A DNA stretch of 64,000 nt from Jannaschia pohangensis (GTDB lineage Bacteria; Pseudomonadota; Alphaproteobacteria; Rhodobacterales; Rhodobacteraceae): assembly GCF_900113875.1 (NCBI RefSeq), contig NZ_FORA01000003.1:248001-312000 (forward strand), given 5' to 3'. The notes under the pieces are model-generated. The model saw only the letters and a list, made by a program, of their open reading frames with translations, was not told the origin of the DNA and searched no databases. Position 1 is the stretch's first letter. The number at the start of each line of letters is the position of its first letter. Below are positions 17,040 to 26,236 of the stretch, piece by piece. The position numbers and the translations under genes are program-made.

Positions 17040-17828
17040 TCAGCCCCCCACTTTGAAGTCGAGGAACCACTTCTTGTTGAGCGCGTCGATCGTCCCGTCG
17101 GCCTTCATGTCGGCGATGGCGGCATTCATGGGCTCGACCAGCGCGCTCCCCTTGGGGAAGATGAAGCCGAAATCCTCGGTTCCCAGTGTCTCGCCGATGA
17201 TCTTGAGACCGCCGTTCGACGCTTCGACATAGCCATTGCCCGCCGTGCCATCGGTGAGGATCAGGTCGACATCGCCTGCGCGCAGCGCCTGAACCGTCGC
17301 GCCGAAGGTCTCGAACAGCTTGATGCGGGGGTTCGCCTCATCGCCGTCCAGCACATCATAGACGCCCACGTAGAACGGCGTGGTGCCGGGCTGCGCGGCC
17401 ATCAGAAGGTCGGGATCGGCGGCAAAGCTGGCGGCATCGGCAAACCGGTCTTCGTCACCGCGCACCATCATCACCATCTCGGAACGCATGTAGGCATCCG
17501 AGAAATCGACCACTTCCTTGCGGTCGTCGCGGATCGTGATGCCGGTCATGCCAAGGTCCATCTGGCCTTCGGACACCGCCGGGATCATCGCATCCCAACT
17601 GATCTTTTCGTATTCCACGGTGATGTTCAGGCGCTCGGCGATTTCGGCCATGGCGTCGTACTCCCACCCGATGGCATCGCCCGTGGCCGGGTCCTTGAAC
17701 TGGAGCGGGGGATAGGCGTCTTCGGTGGCAATCACGACGGTCTGGCCACCGAGATCGGGCAGGTGACCGTCGGCGAAGGCGACCGGGGCGACAAGGCCGA
17801 GCATGGCAGCAAGGGCGAGGGTTTTCAT
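17040..17828 (-). CDS. Amino-acid ABC transporter substrate-binding protein
   Basis: This SBP-3 family periplasmic protein has the signal peptide [19 protein letters not shown]. Family motifs are [35 protein letters not shown], and [20 protein letters not shown]. The start at 17828 has AGAGGAG upstream; an in-frame start further up is unlikely because it lacks this site and would hide the signal peptide. The product has 262 residues and probably delivers a polar amino acid to the permease next to it. Confidence 0.91.
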   Translation of the reverse strand: MKTLALAAMLGLVAPVAFADGHLPDLGGQTVVIATEDAYPPLQFKDPATGDAIGWEYDAMAEIAERLNITVEYEKISWDAMIPAVSEGQMDLGMTGITIRDDRKEVVDFSDAYMRSEMVMMVRGDEDRFADAASFAADPDLLMAAQPGTTPFYVGVYDVLDGDEANPRIKLFETFGATVQALRAGDVDLILTDGTAGNGYVEASNGGLKIIGETLGTEDFGFIFPKGSALVEPMNAAIADMKADGTIDALNKKWFLDFKVGG

Positions 17829-17916
17829 GGGGCAGCTCCTCTGAGTTGGATGCGGAATGATGCACCGGATGGGGCCGGGCACAAGGGCCGGTCGTGCCAC
17901 CGACCAGATGCAAGGG

Positions 17917-18969
17917 TCAGATATCGCCACAGACGGGGCAATTCGCCCGCCGTTTGACCGTCACCCGGCGCGTGTCGGCGTCAAGCCCGTCCCAGAGCAG
18001 CATCGCGCCGCGCAGGGTTGTGCCCGCCCCGGTGATGTCCTTGATCGCCTCAAGCGCCATGACCGACCCGATGATCCCCGGCAACGCACCCACCACCCCC
18101 GCCTCGGCGCAGGATGGCGCAAGGCCGGGCGCGGGCGCCCCGGGGAACAGGCAGGCGAGGCAGGGGGCGCCACCGGCGGGATCGTAGATCGTCACCTGTC
18201 CCTCCCACTGTGTGATGGCACCCGCGATGACCGGCCGGCCGGCGGCGACGGCAGCGGCATTGACCAGTTGCCGTGTCGCGAAACTGTCGGAGCCGTCAAG
18301 GATCAGGTCGAAATCGCCGAACAGCTCCTCGGCGATGTCCGCCGTCAGCCGCCGGTTGTAGGGGCGGACGGTCACATGCGGATTGATGGCGTGCATCCCG
18401 ATCTCGGCGGAGAAGACCTTGGGCGTGTCGCTGCGCGCGTCCGTATGGACGATCTGGCGTTGCAGGTTCGACAGGCTGACCACGTCGTCGTCGATCACCC
18501 CGATCGTTCCCACACCCGCCGCCGCAAGATACAGCAGCGCGGGCGAGCCGAGCCCCCCTGCCCCCACGACCAGAACGCGCGCCTCTTTCAGGCGTCGCTG
18601 ACCCGGGCCGCCGATCTCCCGCAGGACGATGTGGCGGGCATAGCGCTCCAGCTCCACATCGCGGAACGGCCCTTCGGGTGCAGGGGTTTCGGCGCTTTGG
18701 ACAGTCTCGGACGCGCGCGCCAGATTGCGGACCCGACCCAGAACCGCGCGGTAGGCCAGAAACGCCGCGACCAATCCGCCCAGGATCAGCCATTGCTCCG
18801 GCCCGCCCCCCAATTGCGCGCGCAGGGGATGACCATCGGGCAAGGCGAACTGCACGAAAAGGACCGCCACATACAGAAGCGCCAGCATCAGGAACCGCGC
18901 CTGGACCGGGGTCTTCATGACCATGCCAAGGCCCCAGATGGCCGCCGCCATGAGCAGGACGAGGATCAT
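17917..18969 (-). CDS. ThiF/MoeB-family adenylyltransferase with N-terminal membrane segments
   Basis: This E1-like enzyme adenylates the C-terminus of a ubiquitin-like sulfur carrier (MoaD or ThiS). From about residue 110 it shows [19 protein letters not shown], the nucleotide loop [20 protein letters not shown], and [18 protein letters not shown]. Two zinc CxxC pairs occur (CLACLFP and CPVCGD at the end). The first 80 residues are strongly hydrophobic with about three membrane segments, so this 350-residue enzyme is probably membrane-bound. There is no rhodanese domain. The start codon overlaps the dut end by four bases. Whether it serves MoaD or ThiS cannot be decided. Confidence 0.86.
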   Translation of the reverse strand: MILVLLMAAAIWGLGMVMKTPVQARFLMLALLYVAVLFVQFALPDGHPLRAQLGGGPEQWLILGGLVAAFLAYRAVLGRVRNLARASETVQSAETPAPEGPFRDVELERYARHIVLREIGGPGQRRLKEARVLVVGAGGLGSPALLYLAAAGVGTIGVIDDDVVSLSNLQRQIVHTDARSDTPKVFSAEIGMHAINPHVTVRPYNRRLTADIAEELFGDFDLILDGSDSFATRQLVNAAAVAAGRPVIAGAITQWEGQVTIYDPAGGAPCLACLFPGAPAPGLAPSCAEAGVVGALPGIIGSVMALEAIKDITGAGTTLRGAMLLWDGLDADTRRVTVKRRANCPVCGDI

Positions 18970-19430
18970 GCCCGGGCGTCCGTCCCGGTGGAGCCGAACC
19001 CACCCTCCCCACGCGTGGTCTGGTCCAGATCGTCGACAGCGACGAAGGTCGCGGTGACAACGGGGGCGACGACGGCCTGGGCGATGCGCATGCCGTGGCT
19101 CACGTCGAAGGCCTCGGTGCCGAGGTTGACCAGGATCACGCCGAGCGGCCCGCGATAGTCGCTGTCGATGGTGCCCGGGGCGTTCGCCAGCGTCACGCCA
19201 TGCTTGAGCGCCAGGCCCGAACGGGGCCGGACCTGCATCTCGTAGCCCTGGGGAATGGCGACGCGCAAGCCGGTCTGGATCAGCTGACGCTGACCGGGGG
19301 CCAGGGTGATCGTCTCGCCGCCGGTATCCGCGCGCAGGTCGGCCCCTGCCGCGCCCGCCGTCTCGTACTGCGGCAAGGGCAGTGCGGCGTCCGCCCCCTC
19401 GGCCCGCGTCACGCGGATCAGCACGGTCAT
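18966..19430 (-). CDS. dut: dUTP diphosphatase
   Basis: Dut hydrolyses dUTP to dUMP, keeping uracil out of DNA and feeding dTMP synthesis. The 154-residue trimeric enzyme shows the five dUTPase motifs, including [44 protein letters not shown] and the C-terminal [10 protein letters not shown]. The ATG at 19430 overlaps the coaBC stop and is preferred over an upstream in-frame start that would add unrelated Arg-rich sequence. Confidence 0.96.
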   Translation of the reverse strand: MTVLIRVTRAEGADAALPLPQYETAGAAGADLRADTGGETITLAPGQRQLIQTGLRVAIPQGYEMQVRPRSGLALKHGVTLANAPGTIDSDYRGPLGVILVNLGTEAFDVSHGMRIAQAVVAPVVTATFVAVDDLDQTTRGEGGFGSTGTDARA

Positions 19431-20620
19431 GCCAGCGCCTCGGCGATCCGGAGGGCCAGGCGGCGCGCGGTCTCGTCCTTGGTGAGGCGCGGCCAATCCT
19501 CGGCCCCTTCCGCCGTGATCAGGGTGATGGCGTTCTCTGTCCCGCCCATGATGCCGGTTGCGGGCGACACGTCGTTGGCGACGATCCAGTCGCATTCCTT
19601 GCGGGCGCGCTTGGCCGTGGCATGGGCCAGCACATTATCCGTTTCGGCGGCGAAACCCACCACCAGGCTAGGCCGGTTCGCCGCCCTGCTGACCCAGGCG
19701 AGGATGTCGGGGTTTTCGGCAAAGGCGAGCGCCGGCGCGGCCCCGCTGCCGTCCTTCTTCATCTTGGAGCCGCTGGCATTCGACACATGCCAGTCGGCCA
19801 CGGCGGCGGCCATCACGGCCACATCGGCAGGCAGGGCCGCCTGCACTGCCTGAAGCATGTCGCGCGCCGTCTGGACCCGCCGGACGTCGACGCCTGCGGG
19901 GGGCGGCACATCGGCGGGGCCGGTGACGAATGTCACCCGCGCGCCCAGATCACGGAGGGCCGCGGCCAACGCCGTACCTTGCGCCCCCGACGAGCGGTTG
20001 GCGATATAGCGCACCGGGTCAATCGGCTCGTGCGTGGGGCCGGAGGTCACCAGAACATGCTTGCCCGCCAGCGGCCCGCCCAAAAAGAAGGCGTCGATCG
20101 CGGCGACCACATCGGGGACGTCGGCCATGCGCCCCGGGCCGAATTCGCCGCAGGCCATGGCACCCTCGACGGGCCCGACGGTGCGGATGCCATCGCCGGT
20201 CAGCGTGGCCAGATTGCGCTGTGTGGCCGGATGCTCCCACATCTTCACGTTCATGGCGGGCACGATCATCACCGGCTTGTCGGTCGCCAGCAGGAGCGTG
20301 GCGGCCAGATCGTCGGCCAACCCATGGGCCATTCGCGCCATGAGGTTCGCGGTGGCCGGCGCCACCACCACCAGATCGGCGGCACGACTAAGTTCGATAT
20401 GACCCATCTCGGCCTCGTCCGTCAGGTCGAAGAGGTCGCGGTAGACCTTGGAAGCGGCCAGCGCGGACACCGACAATGGCGTCACGAAATGTTCGGCGGC
20501 CGGTGTCAGGACGGGCGTCACGCTCGCCCCCCTTTCCCGCAGGCGGCGGATCAGGTCGAGCGCTCGAAAGGCGGCGATGCCGCCCCCGATGATCAGGAGG
20601 ATTCTCTTGCCATTCATCAT
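19427..20620 (-). CDS. coaBC: CoaBC: phosphopantothenoylcysteine decarboxylase / phosphopantothenate-cysteine ligase
   Basis: This bifunctional enzyme of coenzyme A synthesis first joins cysteine to 4'-phosphopantothenate, then decarboxylates the product. The 397-residue protein has the FMN decarboxylase half (about 1-185) with the active His in [20 protein letters not shown] and the [14 protein letters not shown] motif. The ligase half follows with [20 protein letters not shown] and the SKMKKDG loop. It is first in the coaBC-dut-ThiF run, each overlapping the next by four bases. Confidence 0.96.
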   Translation of the reverse strand: MMNGKRILLIIGGGIAAFRALDLIRRLRERGASVTPVLTPAAEHFVTPLSVSALAASKVYRDLFDLTDEAEMGHIELSRAADLVVVAPATANLMARMAHGLADDLAATLLLATDKPVMIVPAMNVKMWEHPATQRNLATLTGDGIRTVGPVEGAMACGEFGPGRMADVPDVVAAIDAFFLGGPLAGKHVLVTSGPTHEPIDPVRYIANRSSGAQGTALAAALRDLGARVTFVTGPADVPPPAGVDVRRVQTARDMLQAVQAALPADVAVMAAAVADWHVSNASGSKMKKDGSGAAPALAFAENPDILAWVSRAANRPSLVVGFAAETDNVLAHATAKRARKECDWIVANDVSPATGIMGGTENAITLITAEGAEDWPRLTKDETARRLALRIAEALA

Positions 20621-20729
20621 GCACCGACACCTAGGCGAGGTCTGCGGGACCGTCCAGCCAGCAGACGGTTTGACGGGGGCGGGACGGACGGACTAGCAAG
20701 GGATGGTACTGTCGAGAGGGAGAGATGAT

Positions 20730-21092
20730 GTGATCCGATGCGCAATCCTGTTTGCGGCGGCCCTGGCGCTGACCGGCTGCAATGCCACGCCCGATGCGGT
20801 CGGCACCGCCCCCGCCGCCGCGACCGGCATCGACAGCCTTGTCGGACGCCCCCTGACGCAGGTCGATGGGCAAGGCAGCCTTCTGCTCAGCGCCGATGGA
20901 ACAGGAACGGGTACAACGCAGGGCGAGCCGCTGTTCCTGAGCTGGACGCAGGAAGGGGATCAATTCTGCCGCAGCGGAACCCTTGGCGCGACGGCGCTGC
21001 AATTCGAGTGCCAGACGGTGCAGATCATGGGCAATACGGTCGCTTTCCTGCGCCCCGATGGCACGACGGCGACCCGCTACCGGATCGGATGA
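20730..21092 (+). CDS. Small lipoprotein, unknown function
   Basis: This 120-residue protein starts at a GTG preceded by GGGAGAG. It has a short hydrophobic stretch ending in the lipobox LTGC (Cys17), so it is probably a lipoprotein. The mature part has a beta-rich pattern (LLLSADGTGTGTT, LFLSWTQEGDQFCRSG, NTVAFLRPDGTTATRYRIG) and two more Cys. It converges with the ChaN-like gene. The family is not recognised. Confidence 0.72.
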   Translation: MIRCAILFAAALALTGCNATPDAVGTAPAAATGIDSLVGRPLTQVDGQGSLLLSADGTGTGTTQGEPLFLSWTQEGDQFCRSGTLGATALQFECQTVQIMGNTVAFLRPDGTTATRYRIG

Positions 21093-21096
21093 TACC

Positions 21097-21813
21097 CTAG
21101 CGGAAGGCGTCGCAGGGGTCGGGCCGTGGTTCTGGCTCGGCTTGCAGGGTCATGTCGCCCGGTGGCGTCTCTCCGCCCTCGCCCTGGATCAAGGCAAAGA
21201 CAGACACCTCGGGCCTGACCCGCGCGATGGCGGCGGGCACGCCCCAGTCGGTCCGCGCATGGCCATTCCCGGTAATCAGCACGACGGGCGGCCCGAAGGT
21301 ATCGAACGCCTCGAGCGTGCGGGCGGCGAACTGCGCGTCGCGGGCCCGTTGGCGCGCCACGAATTCGGGCAGCATGTCGGGCGGAAGGGCATCGCAATGA
21401 ACGGCGGCTTGCAGGGCTTCGCGCCGCGCCTGTTCATCATCTGCCAAGGGTTGATCCAGTCCATAGGCCGACAGATCACCAGGTGCGCCCTCGGCTCCCC
21501 GGATCACGGCACCGCCGGCGGCCATGATCGGCGCATAAAGTGATATGTCGGGCCAGCCGCTCTCTGCCCAATCAAGCAGAACGCCAAGGGTGTCGGCATC
21601 ACGGGGCGTGTCCGGTGTGATGCGGTCCGCCTGCTCATCGGTCAATTGCTCGAACACTACGGCGGTTGGGTCGATCCGGGCGACCAGATCGGCTTGCACC
21701 ACGTGATGCGCCGCATTGTCGTGGATTTCGCCCAAAACGTAGATATCGGCCCGGGGCAGATCCTGCCCCGAGGCCGCACTGGCAAGAACTATGAAGGGAA
21801 ACGCCCGGATCAC
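21097..21813 (-). CDS. ChaN-like haem-binding lipoprotein-family protein
   Basis: This 238-residue protein matches the Cofac_haem_bdg/ChaN fold: a short N-terminal hydrophobic leader, then YVLGEIHDNAAHHVVQADLV, and ITGNGHARTDWGVPAAI near the C-terminus. It starts at a GTG overlapping the rpoH stop (GTGA), so it is translated with the sigma factor. ChaN proteins have been linked to iron or haem uptake, but the exact role is not known here. Confidence 0.82.
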   Translation of the reverse strand: MIRAFPFIVLASAASGQDLPRADIYVLGEIHDNAAHHVVQADLVARIDPTAVVFEQLTDEQADRITPDTPRDADTLGVLLDWAESGWPDISLYAPIMAAGGAVIRGAEGAPGDLSAYGLDQPLADDEQARREALQAAVHCDALPPDMLPEFVARQRARDAQFAARTLEAFDTFGPPVVLITGNGHARTDWGVPAAIARVRPEVSVFALIQGEGGETPPGDMTLQAEPEPRPDPCDAFR

Positions 21814-22688
21814 CCGAGGAAGCCCAACACCTCCTTGCTTTCATTTTCAAGCGATTTGCGCATCTTGGCGAAGGCCGCCGCCTCAAGCTGGCGGACACGC
21901 TCCTTGGAGAGCGACAATTCGATGCCGAGCGACTCCAGCGTCCGAGGCTCTTCGCGCAGCTTTCGCTCCCGCACGATGAACCGCTCGCGTTCATTCAGCG
22001 CGGAAAGTGCCGTCAGCAGCCATTCCCGCAACATTGCGGTGTCATGCTTGAGCTCTACGGTCTGCTCGGCTTGTTCGCTGTCGTCTTCGAGGGCATCGAT
22101 CCACTCGCGCCCTTCGTCATCCGAGGATTGCGTGGCGTTAAGGCTGAAATCGGACCCAGAAAGACGTCCTTCCATCATTTCGACGTCATGAAGCGGCACG
22201 CCGACTTCCTTGGCGATGCGCTCGCGCATCGTGTGACGGTCGAGGATGACCCCTTCGGCGGCGGCTTCGCGTTCCAGACGGGCCTGGACCCGGCGCATGT
22301 TGAAGAAGAGCGACTTCTGGCTGCTGGTCGAACCGGTGCGGACCATGGACCAGTTGCGCATCACGTGGTCCTGGATCGAGGCCTTGATCCACCAGACGGC
22401 GTAGGTGCTGAACCGCACACCGCGATCAGGGTCGAACTTTTCGGCGGCTTTCATGAGACCGAGGCCGGCTTCCTGAATGAGGTCATTCATCGGAGCGCCA
22501 TAACGCCGGAATTTCGCAGCCATGGAGATCGCAAGACGCATGTAGGCGGTGATCAAACGATGCAGGCTCGCCTCGCATCGCTCGTCGCGCCACGCATAGG
22601 CGAGACGGAGTTCTGTCTCGGCGTCCAGCAATTCCGCCTTCATGGCGCGCCTTGACATGGACGTGTCGCTCCTGAAATCGAAAGCCAT
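21810..22688 (-). CDS. rpoH: RNA polymerase sigma-32 factor (RpoH family)
   Basis: This 292-residue sigma-70-type factor is of the heat-shock/stress class. It has region 2 (DLIQEAGLGLMKAAEKFD, FSTYAVWWIKASIQDHVM), the RpoH box (MVRTGSTSSQKSLFFNMRRV), and a region 4 helix-turn-helix (ESLGIELSLSKERVRQLEAA). Rhodobacteraceae often have two RpoH proteins, and this could be either. It is divergent from cobU, with about 100 bases between. Confidence 0.92.
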   Translation of the reverse strand: MAFDFRSDTSMSRRAMKAELLDAETELRLAYAWRDERCEASLHRLITAYMRLAISMAAKFRRYGAPMNDLIQEAGLGLMKAAEKFDPDRGVRFSTYAVWWIKASIQDHVMRNWSMVRTGSTSSQKSLFFNMRRVQARLEREAAAEGVILDRHTMRERIAKEVGVPLHDVEMMEGRLSGSDFSLNATQSSDDEGREWIDALEDDSEQAEQTVELKHDTAMLREWLLTALSALNERERFIVRERKLREEPRTLESLGIELSLSKERVRQLEAAAFAKMRKSLENESKEVLGFLG

Positions 22689-22787
22689 CTCGCGAACCCC
22701 CTGGGTTGGTTAAGCCGACCGGGTGCCCGGTTTCTCACTTCACGTTACGTCTCATTTACGCGCCCGGATCAGAAAAAGTTCCAACCC

Positions 22788-23303
22788 ATGTCAGATTCCT
22801 CTCACATCACTGTTGTACTCGGCCACGCAGCATCGGGGAAATCACGTTGGGCGGAGGACGAGGTCGACCGCCTGGATGGTGCGGCAATCTATGTCGCGAC
22901 GGCCCGCATCTGGGACGCGGAAATGGGGACGAAGGTGGCGGCACATGCGGCGCGGCGCGGGACCGGCTGGGCCCTGATCGAGGAGCCGCTGGATCTGGCC
23001 ACCGTCTGCGCCGCCCGTCAGGCCGGTGAGGTGGTGTTGATCGACTGCGCGACGCTCTGGCTGACGAACCTGATGATGGATGACATCGATTGGCAAGCCG
23101 CTGCACTGAAATGGTTTTCCGCAATGTCGGACAGCCCCGCCACCTTTGTTGTCGTCACAAATGACGTGGGCGGCGGGGTGACTCCGGACAACGCCATGGC
23201 GCGCCAGTTCCAGCGGATGCAGGGGCAACTCAATCAGGAGCTGGCCGCCCTTGCCGACCGGGTAATTCTGGTGACGGCAGGGCTGGCGCAGGTGCTCAAG
23301 TGA
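22788..23303 (+). CDS. cobU: Adenosylcobinamide kinase / GTP:cobinamide-phosphate guanylyltransferase
   Basis: This enzyme phosphorylates adenosylcobinamide and then transfers GMP to it in cobalamin nucleotide-loop assembly. The 171-residue protein has the P-loop GHAASGKSRWAEDEVD, the guanylylation stretch HAARRGTGWALIEEP, and LIDCATLWLTNLMMDDID, and ends with VTNDVGGGVTPDNAMARQFQ. The next gene overlaps it (GTGA). It lies on its own, away from other cob genes in the window. Confidence 0.94.
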   Translation: MSDSSHITVVLGHAASGKSRWAEDEVDRLDGAAIYVATARIWDAEMGTKVAAHAARRGTGWALIEEPLDLATVCAARQAGEVVLIDCATLWLTNLMMDDIDWQAAALKWFSAMSDSPATFVVVTNDVGGGVTPDNAMARQFQRMQGQLNQELAALADRVILVTAGLAQVLK

Positions 23304-23860
23304 CGCGGGTCTGGATGGTCCGTCACGCCCCGACCCACGCGGCGCGGATGGTCGGCTGGACCGACCTGCCCGCAGATCTTTCGGATGCTGAATCCTTGGG
23401 CAGTTTGCACAATTCGCTTCCAATGGCCCCCATCGTCAGCAGCGATCTTGCCCGCGCCGTCGATACCGCCACGGCCATCGCGCACGGCCGCCCACGTCTC
23501 GCCCATGATTCCGACCTGCGGGAGTTCAACTATGGAGACTGGGAGGATCAGCCGTTTGAGCGGATCGACAGCCCCGCGCTCCGCGCCTTCTTTGACGCGC
23601 CTGGCGCGATCCCGGCACCGGGCGGCGAATCCTGGGACGATGTGTCGGCGCGCACCTGTGCCGCGATAGACGGGCTGGCGCGGGGGAAGGACGATTTGAT
23701 TGTCGTCACACATATGGGCGTCATCCTGACCCAATGGGCCCGCGCCACCGGGCTGAGCCCCTACCGTGCGCTGGCCCAGAAGATCGACAACCTGAGCGTC
23801 ACGCGCATCGACCTTGCGGCATCGGGGGCCGTCCCCATCTTCGCCAATCACCATCCGTGA
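23300..23860 (+). CDS. Histidine phosphatase family protein (possible alpha-ribazole phosphatase)
   Basis: This 186-residue branch-1 histidine phosphatase has the catalytic RHAPT near the start, SSDLARAVDTATAI, and LREFNYGDWEDQP with the acid residue. The second His is in VTHMGVI. It starts at a GTG overlapping the cobU stop, which suggests it is CobC (alpha-ribazole-5'-phosphate phosphatase). The family alone would not show this. Confidence 0.86.
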   Translation: MTRVWMVRHAPTHAARMVGWTDLPADLSDAESLGSLHNSLPMAPIVSSDLARAVDTATAIAHGRPRLAHDSDLREFNYGDWEDQPFERIDSPALRAFFDAPGAIPAPGGESWDDVSARTCAAIDGLARGKDDLIVVTHMGVILTQWARATGLSPYRALAQKIDNLSVTRIDLAASGAVPIFANHHP

Positions 23861-23917
23861 TGGCGGCATGACAAATCGGCGTTTCCCCTGGCCACGTCCC
23901 TTCGGCAGACTGCGCCC

Positions 23918-24601
23918 ATGACATACGACATCCTGATCGGCGACCGATCCTATTCCTCCTGGAGCCTGCGCGGCTGGCTCCTTTTCGCGGCCTTCGACAT
24001 CCCCGTACGGGTCGAGGTGAACGACATGTACCGGCCCGAGTTCGCACAGTTGGCGAAGACCTGGGGCGGGCGCACCGTGCCGATTGCCAAGGCAGACGAC
24101 GGGTCCATCTGGACCGACAGCATCGCCATCGCCGAAGGGCTGGCCGAACGTCACCCGGACGCGGGCTTCTGGCCAGACGCGCCCCCCGCCCGTGCGATGG
24201 CCCGGTCCATGGTGGCCGACATGCATTCGGGGTTTACGGCCCTGCGCGGCGCCTGTCCGATGAACCTGCGCGTCAAATGGGAGGGGTTCGCGCCCTCCGA
24301 AGACGTCCTGTCCGATCTGGCCCGGCTTGAAGCGATCTGGGCCAAGGCGCGGACCCATGCCGGGGACGGTCCATGGCTCTTCGGTCGCTATGGCGCCGTC
24401 GACGCCTTCTTTGCCCCCGTCGCCGTGCGCATCGCGGGCTATGGCCTGCCCGCGTCGCCAGAGGCCGAGGCCTATGTCAGGGCGCATCTGAACCACGCCC
24501 CCCTGATCGAATGGCGCGACGCGGGCGAGGCGCGGGATCGCACCCTGTCCAACTACGACATGGGTCTGCCCACCTCGCCCTTCCCGATTGGCACGCGCTA
24601 G
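23918..24601 (+). CDS. Glutathione S-transferase family protein
   Basis: This 227-residue GST has the thioredoxin-like N-terminal part (DRSYSSWSLRGWLLFAAFDI, with the Ser-rich active-site loop) and SIWTDSIAIAEGLAER for glutathione contact. The helical C-terminal domain includes GPWLFGRYGAVDAFFAPVAV. It resembles the stand-alone GSTs common in alphaproteobacteria. The substrate cannot be read from sequence. It begins about 58 bases after the phosphatase. Confidence 0.9.
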   Translation: MTYDILIGDRSYSSWSLRGWLLFAAFDIPVRVEVNDMYRPEFAQLAKTWGGRTVPIAKADDGSIWTDSIAIAEGLAERHPDAGFWPDAPPARAMARSMVADMHSGFTALRGACPMNLRVKWEGFAPSEDVLSDLARLEAIWAKARTHAGDGPWLFGRYGAVDAFFAPVAVRIAGYGLPASPEAEAYVRAHLNHAPLIEWRDAGEARDRTLSNYDMGLPTSPFPIGTR

Positions 24602-24760
24602 GGACATCCGGCATCCCCGGCGACCCCGGGGGTTGCCACGACTTTGCCGCAATTGTGGCCGCATCGCGACAATCAGCCCCCCGTGAACCGGGCGATCTGC
24701 GACACAAAGCCGATTCTGGCGTAGGGTCGTTTCAAAACAAGAAACCATTGGGTAGTCGCC

Positions 24761-26194
24761 TTGAAACCTTTTCTCCTGCTATGCAGCGTGAGCATGCTGG
24801 CGGCCTGTTCTGTTGTCGGCCCTGACTTTCAGCGCAAGCCCACATCGCTCACTTCGTCCTATGCCTTTGCGCCCACCCCGGCGCAGCAGGCCGCCGCGCA
24901 AGAGCATTGGTGGCGCATTCTTGACGATCCGGCACTGGATGCCTTGATGCACGAAGGACTGCGGAGCAACCTCGACATTCGCACGGCGCAGGCCCGGATC
25001 GCGGAATCAGCGGCGCTCCTGCGGGCCGAAGGCGGACGGGATGCGCAGGCCTCTGGGACGTTGGCAATCGAAGTGCCGCGCGTGGTTCTGGATGGATCGG
25101 GCAATACCATCGGGGCAGAACGCGCAACGCTGAATGGCAACTTCGTCTTTGACCTTTTCGGGCAGGCGCTGCGACGGCGACAACAGGCGACACGGGCGCT
25201 CAATGCGGCGACATTCGAGGCGGAGTCGACCCGACTGGCGTATCAGGCGGACCTGGCCGGGGCAGTGATCGATGCGCGCTTCTTCCAGGCGGCGATCCGG
25301 TCGACGGACCTTCGTATCCGGACACGGACCCAGATCCTTGCGTTGACACGGCAGCTTCTGGAGCGGGGACAGCTGACACGTCAGGATATCGTCCGGGCCG
25401 AAGCGGATCTGGCAAGCACGCAAGCCGACCTCCCGTCCCTGCGCAGCGGTCTGCACCTGAGCGCATTGCGCGTCGCCACGCTTCTGGACGCGCCCGTGGG
25501 GCCGATTCTGGCCCGATTGAAAGCCACCGAGGGCACGCGGCAACCGGTTCCGAGCCAGAGCCAGGACGTCGGGGTGCCCGCCGATCTCTTGCGCAACCGG
25601 CCCGATGTGCTGGCCGCTGAATACCGCCTGTCGGCCGCCTTCGCCGCCATCGGCGTGGCCGAGGCCGATCTCTATCCGGCGCTGTCGCTCAATGGCTCGA
25701 TCCTGCTGGACGGGAGCGAGCAGTTCATCCTCGGGCCACGTCTTTCGGTGCCGATCCTTGGGCGCGGACGTCTTCTGGCGCGCCGCGACGCAACCATGGC
25801 CCAGGCCGATCAGGCCGAACTGGCCTGGCGCGCGACCATCCGGGGGGCCGTGTCCGATGTAGAACGGGCACTGGTGTCGATGGAGACGGCCCGGGCCGAG
25901 ATTGCGGCGTTCGGGCGGGCGCGGGACAGGTTCGACGAATTGCTGCGCATCTCGCGGGAAACGCTGGAAATCGGGGCTTCGACGGTTCTGGAGATTCTGG
26001 ATGCGGAGCAGGACATCCGTCAGGTCGACCTCAATCTGATCCAGGCGCGGCGCGATCTGGCACTGGCCGCGGCGCAATTGGCGGTTGCGACCGGACGCGG
26101 GCATGGGGTGCGCATCGCACCGGGTGCGGACCCAAGACCCGGAGATCCGGTCGCCGCACCGATTGCTCCGGACGTCTTCGTCGCCGCGAAATAG
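24761..26194 (+). CDS. TolC/NodT-family outer-membrane efflux lipoprotein
   Basis: This 477-residue outer-membrane channel of RND-type efflux or type I secretion starts at a TTG. It has a lipobox (MLAAC, Cys16), SVVGPDFQRKP at the mature start, and long helical repeats. The family signature PADLLRNRPDVLAAEYRL is present. No inner-membrane pump or adaptor is next to it, so it is an orphan. The RTX gene downstream on the other strand suggests it may serve type I secretion, but that is only inferred from position. Confidence 0.9.
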   Translation: MKPFLLLCSVSMLAACSVVGPDFQRKPTSLTSSYAFAPTPAQQAAAQEHWWRILDDPALDALMHEGLRSNLDIRTAQARIAESAALLRAEGGRDAQASGTLAIEVPRVVLDGSGNTIGAERATLNGNFVFDLFGQALRRRQQATRALNAATFEAESTRLAYQADLAGAVIDARFFQAAIRSTDLRIRTRTQILALTRQLLERGQLTRQDIVRAEADLASTQADLPSLRSGLHLSALRVATLLDAPVGPILARLKATEGTRQPVPSQSQDVGVPADLLRNRPDVLAAEYRLSAAFAAIGVAEADLYPALSLNGSILLDGSEQFILGPRLSVPILGRGRLLARRDATMAQADQAELAWRATIRGAVSDVERALVSMETARAEIAAFGRARDRFDELLRISRETLEIGASTVLEILDAEQDIRQVDLNLIQARRDLALAAAQLAVATGRGHGVRIAPGADPRPGDPVAAPIAPDVFVAAK

Positions 26195-26236
26195 TCGCTC
26201 CGGGCACGGCAGGCGCGCCCGGAACCAGGGCTTCGA

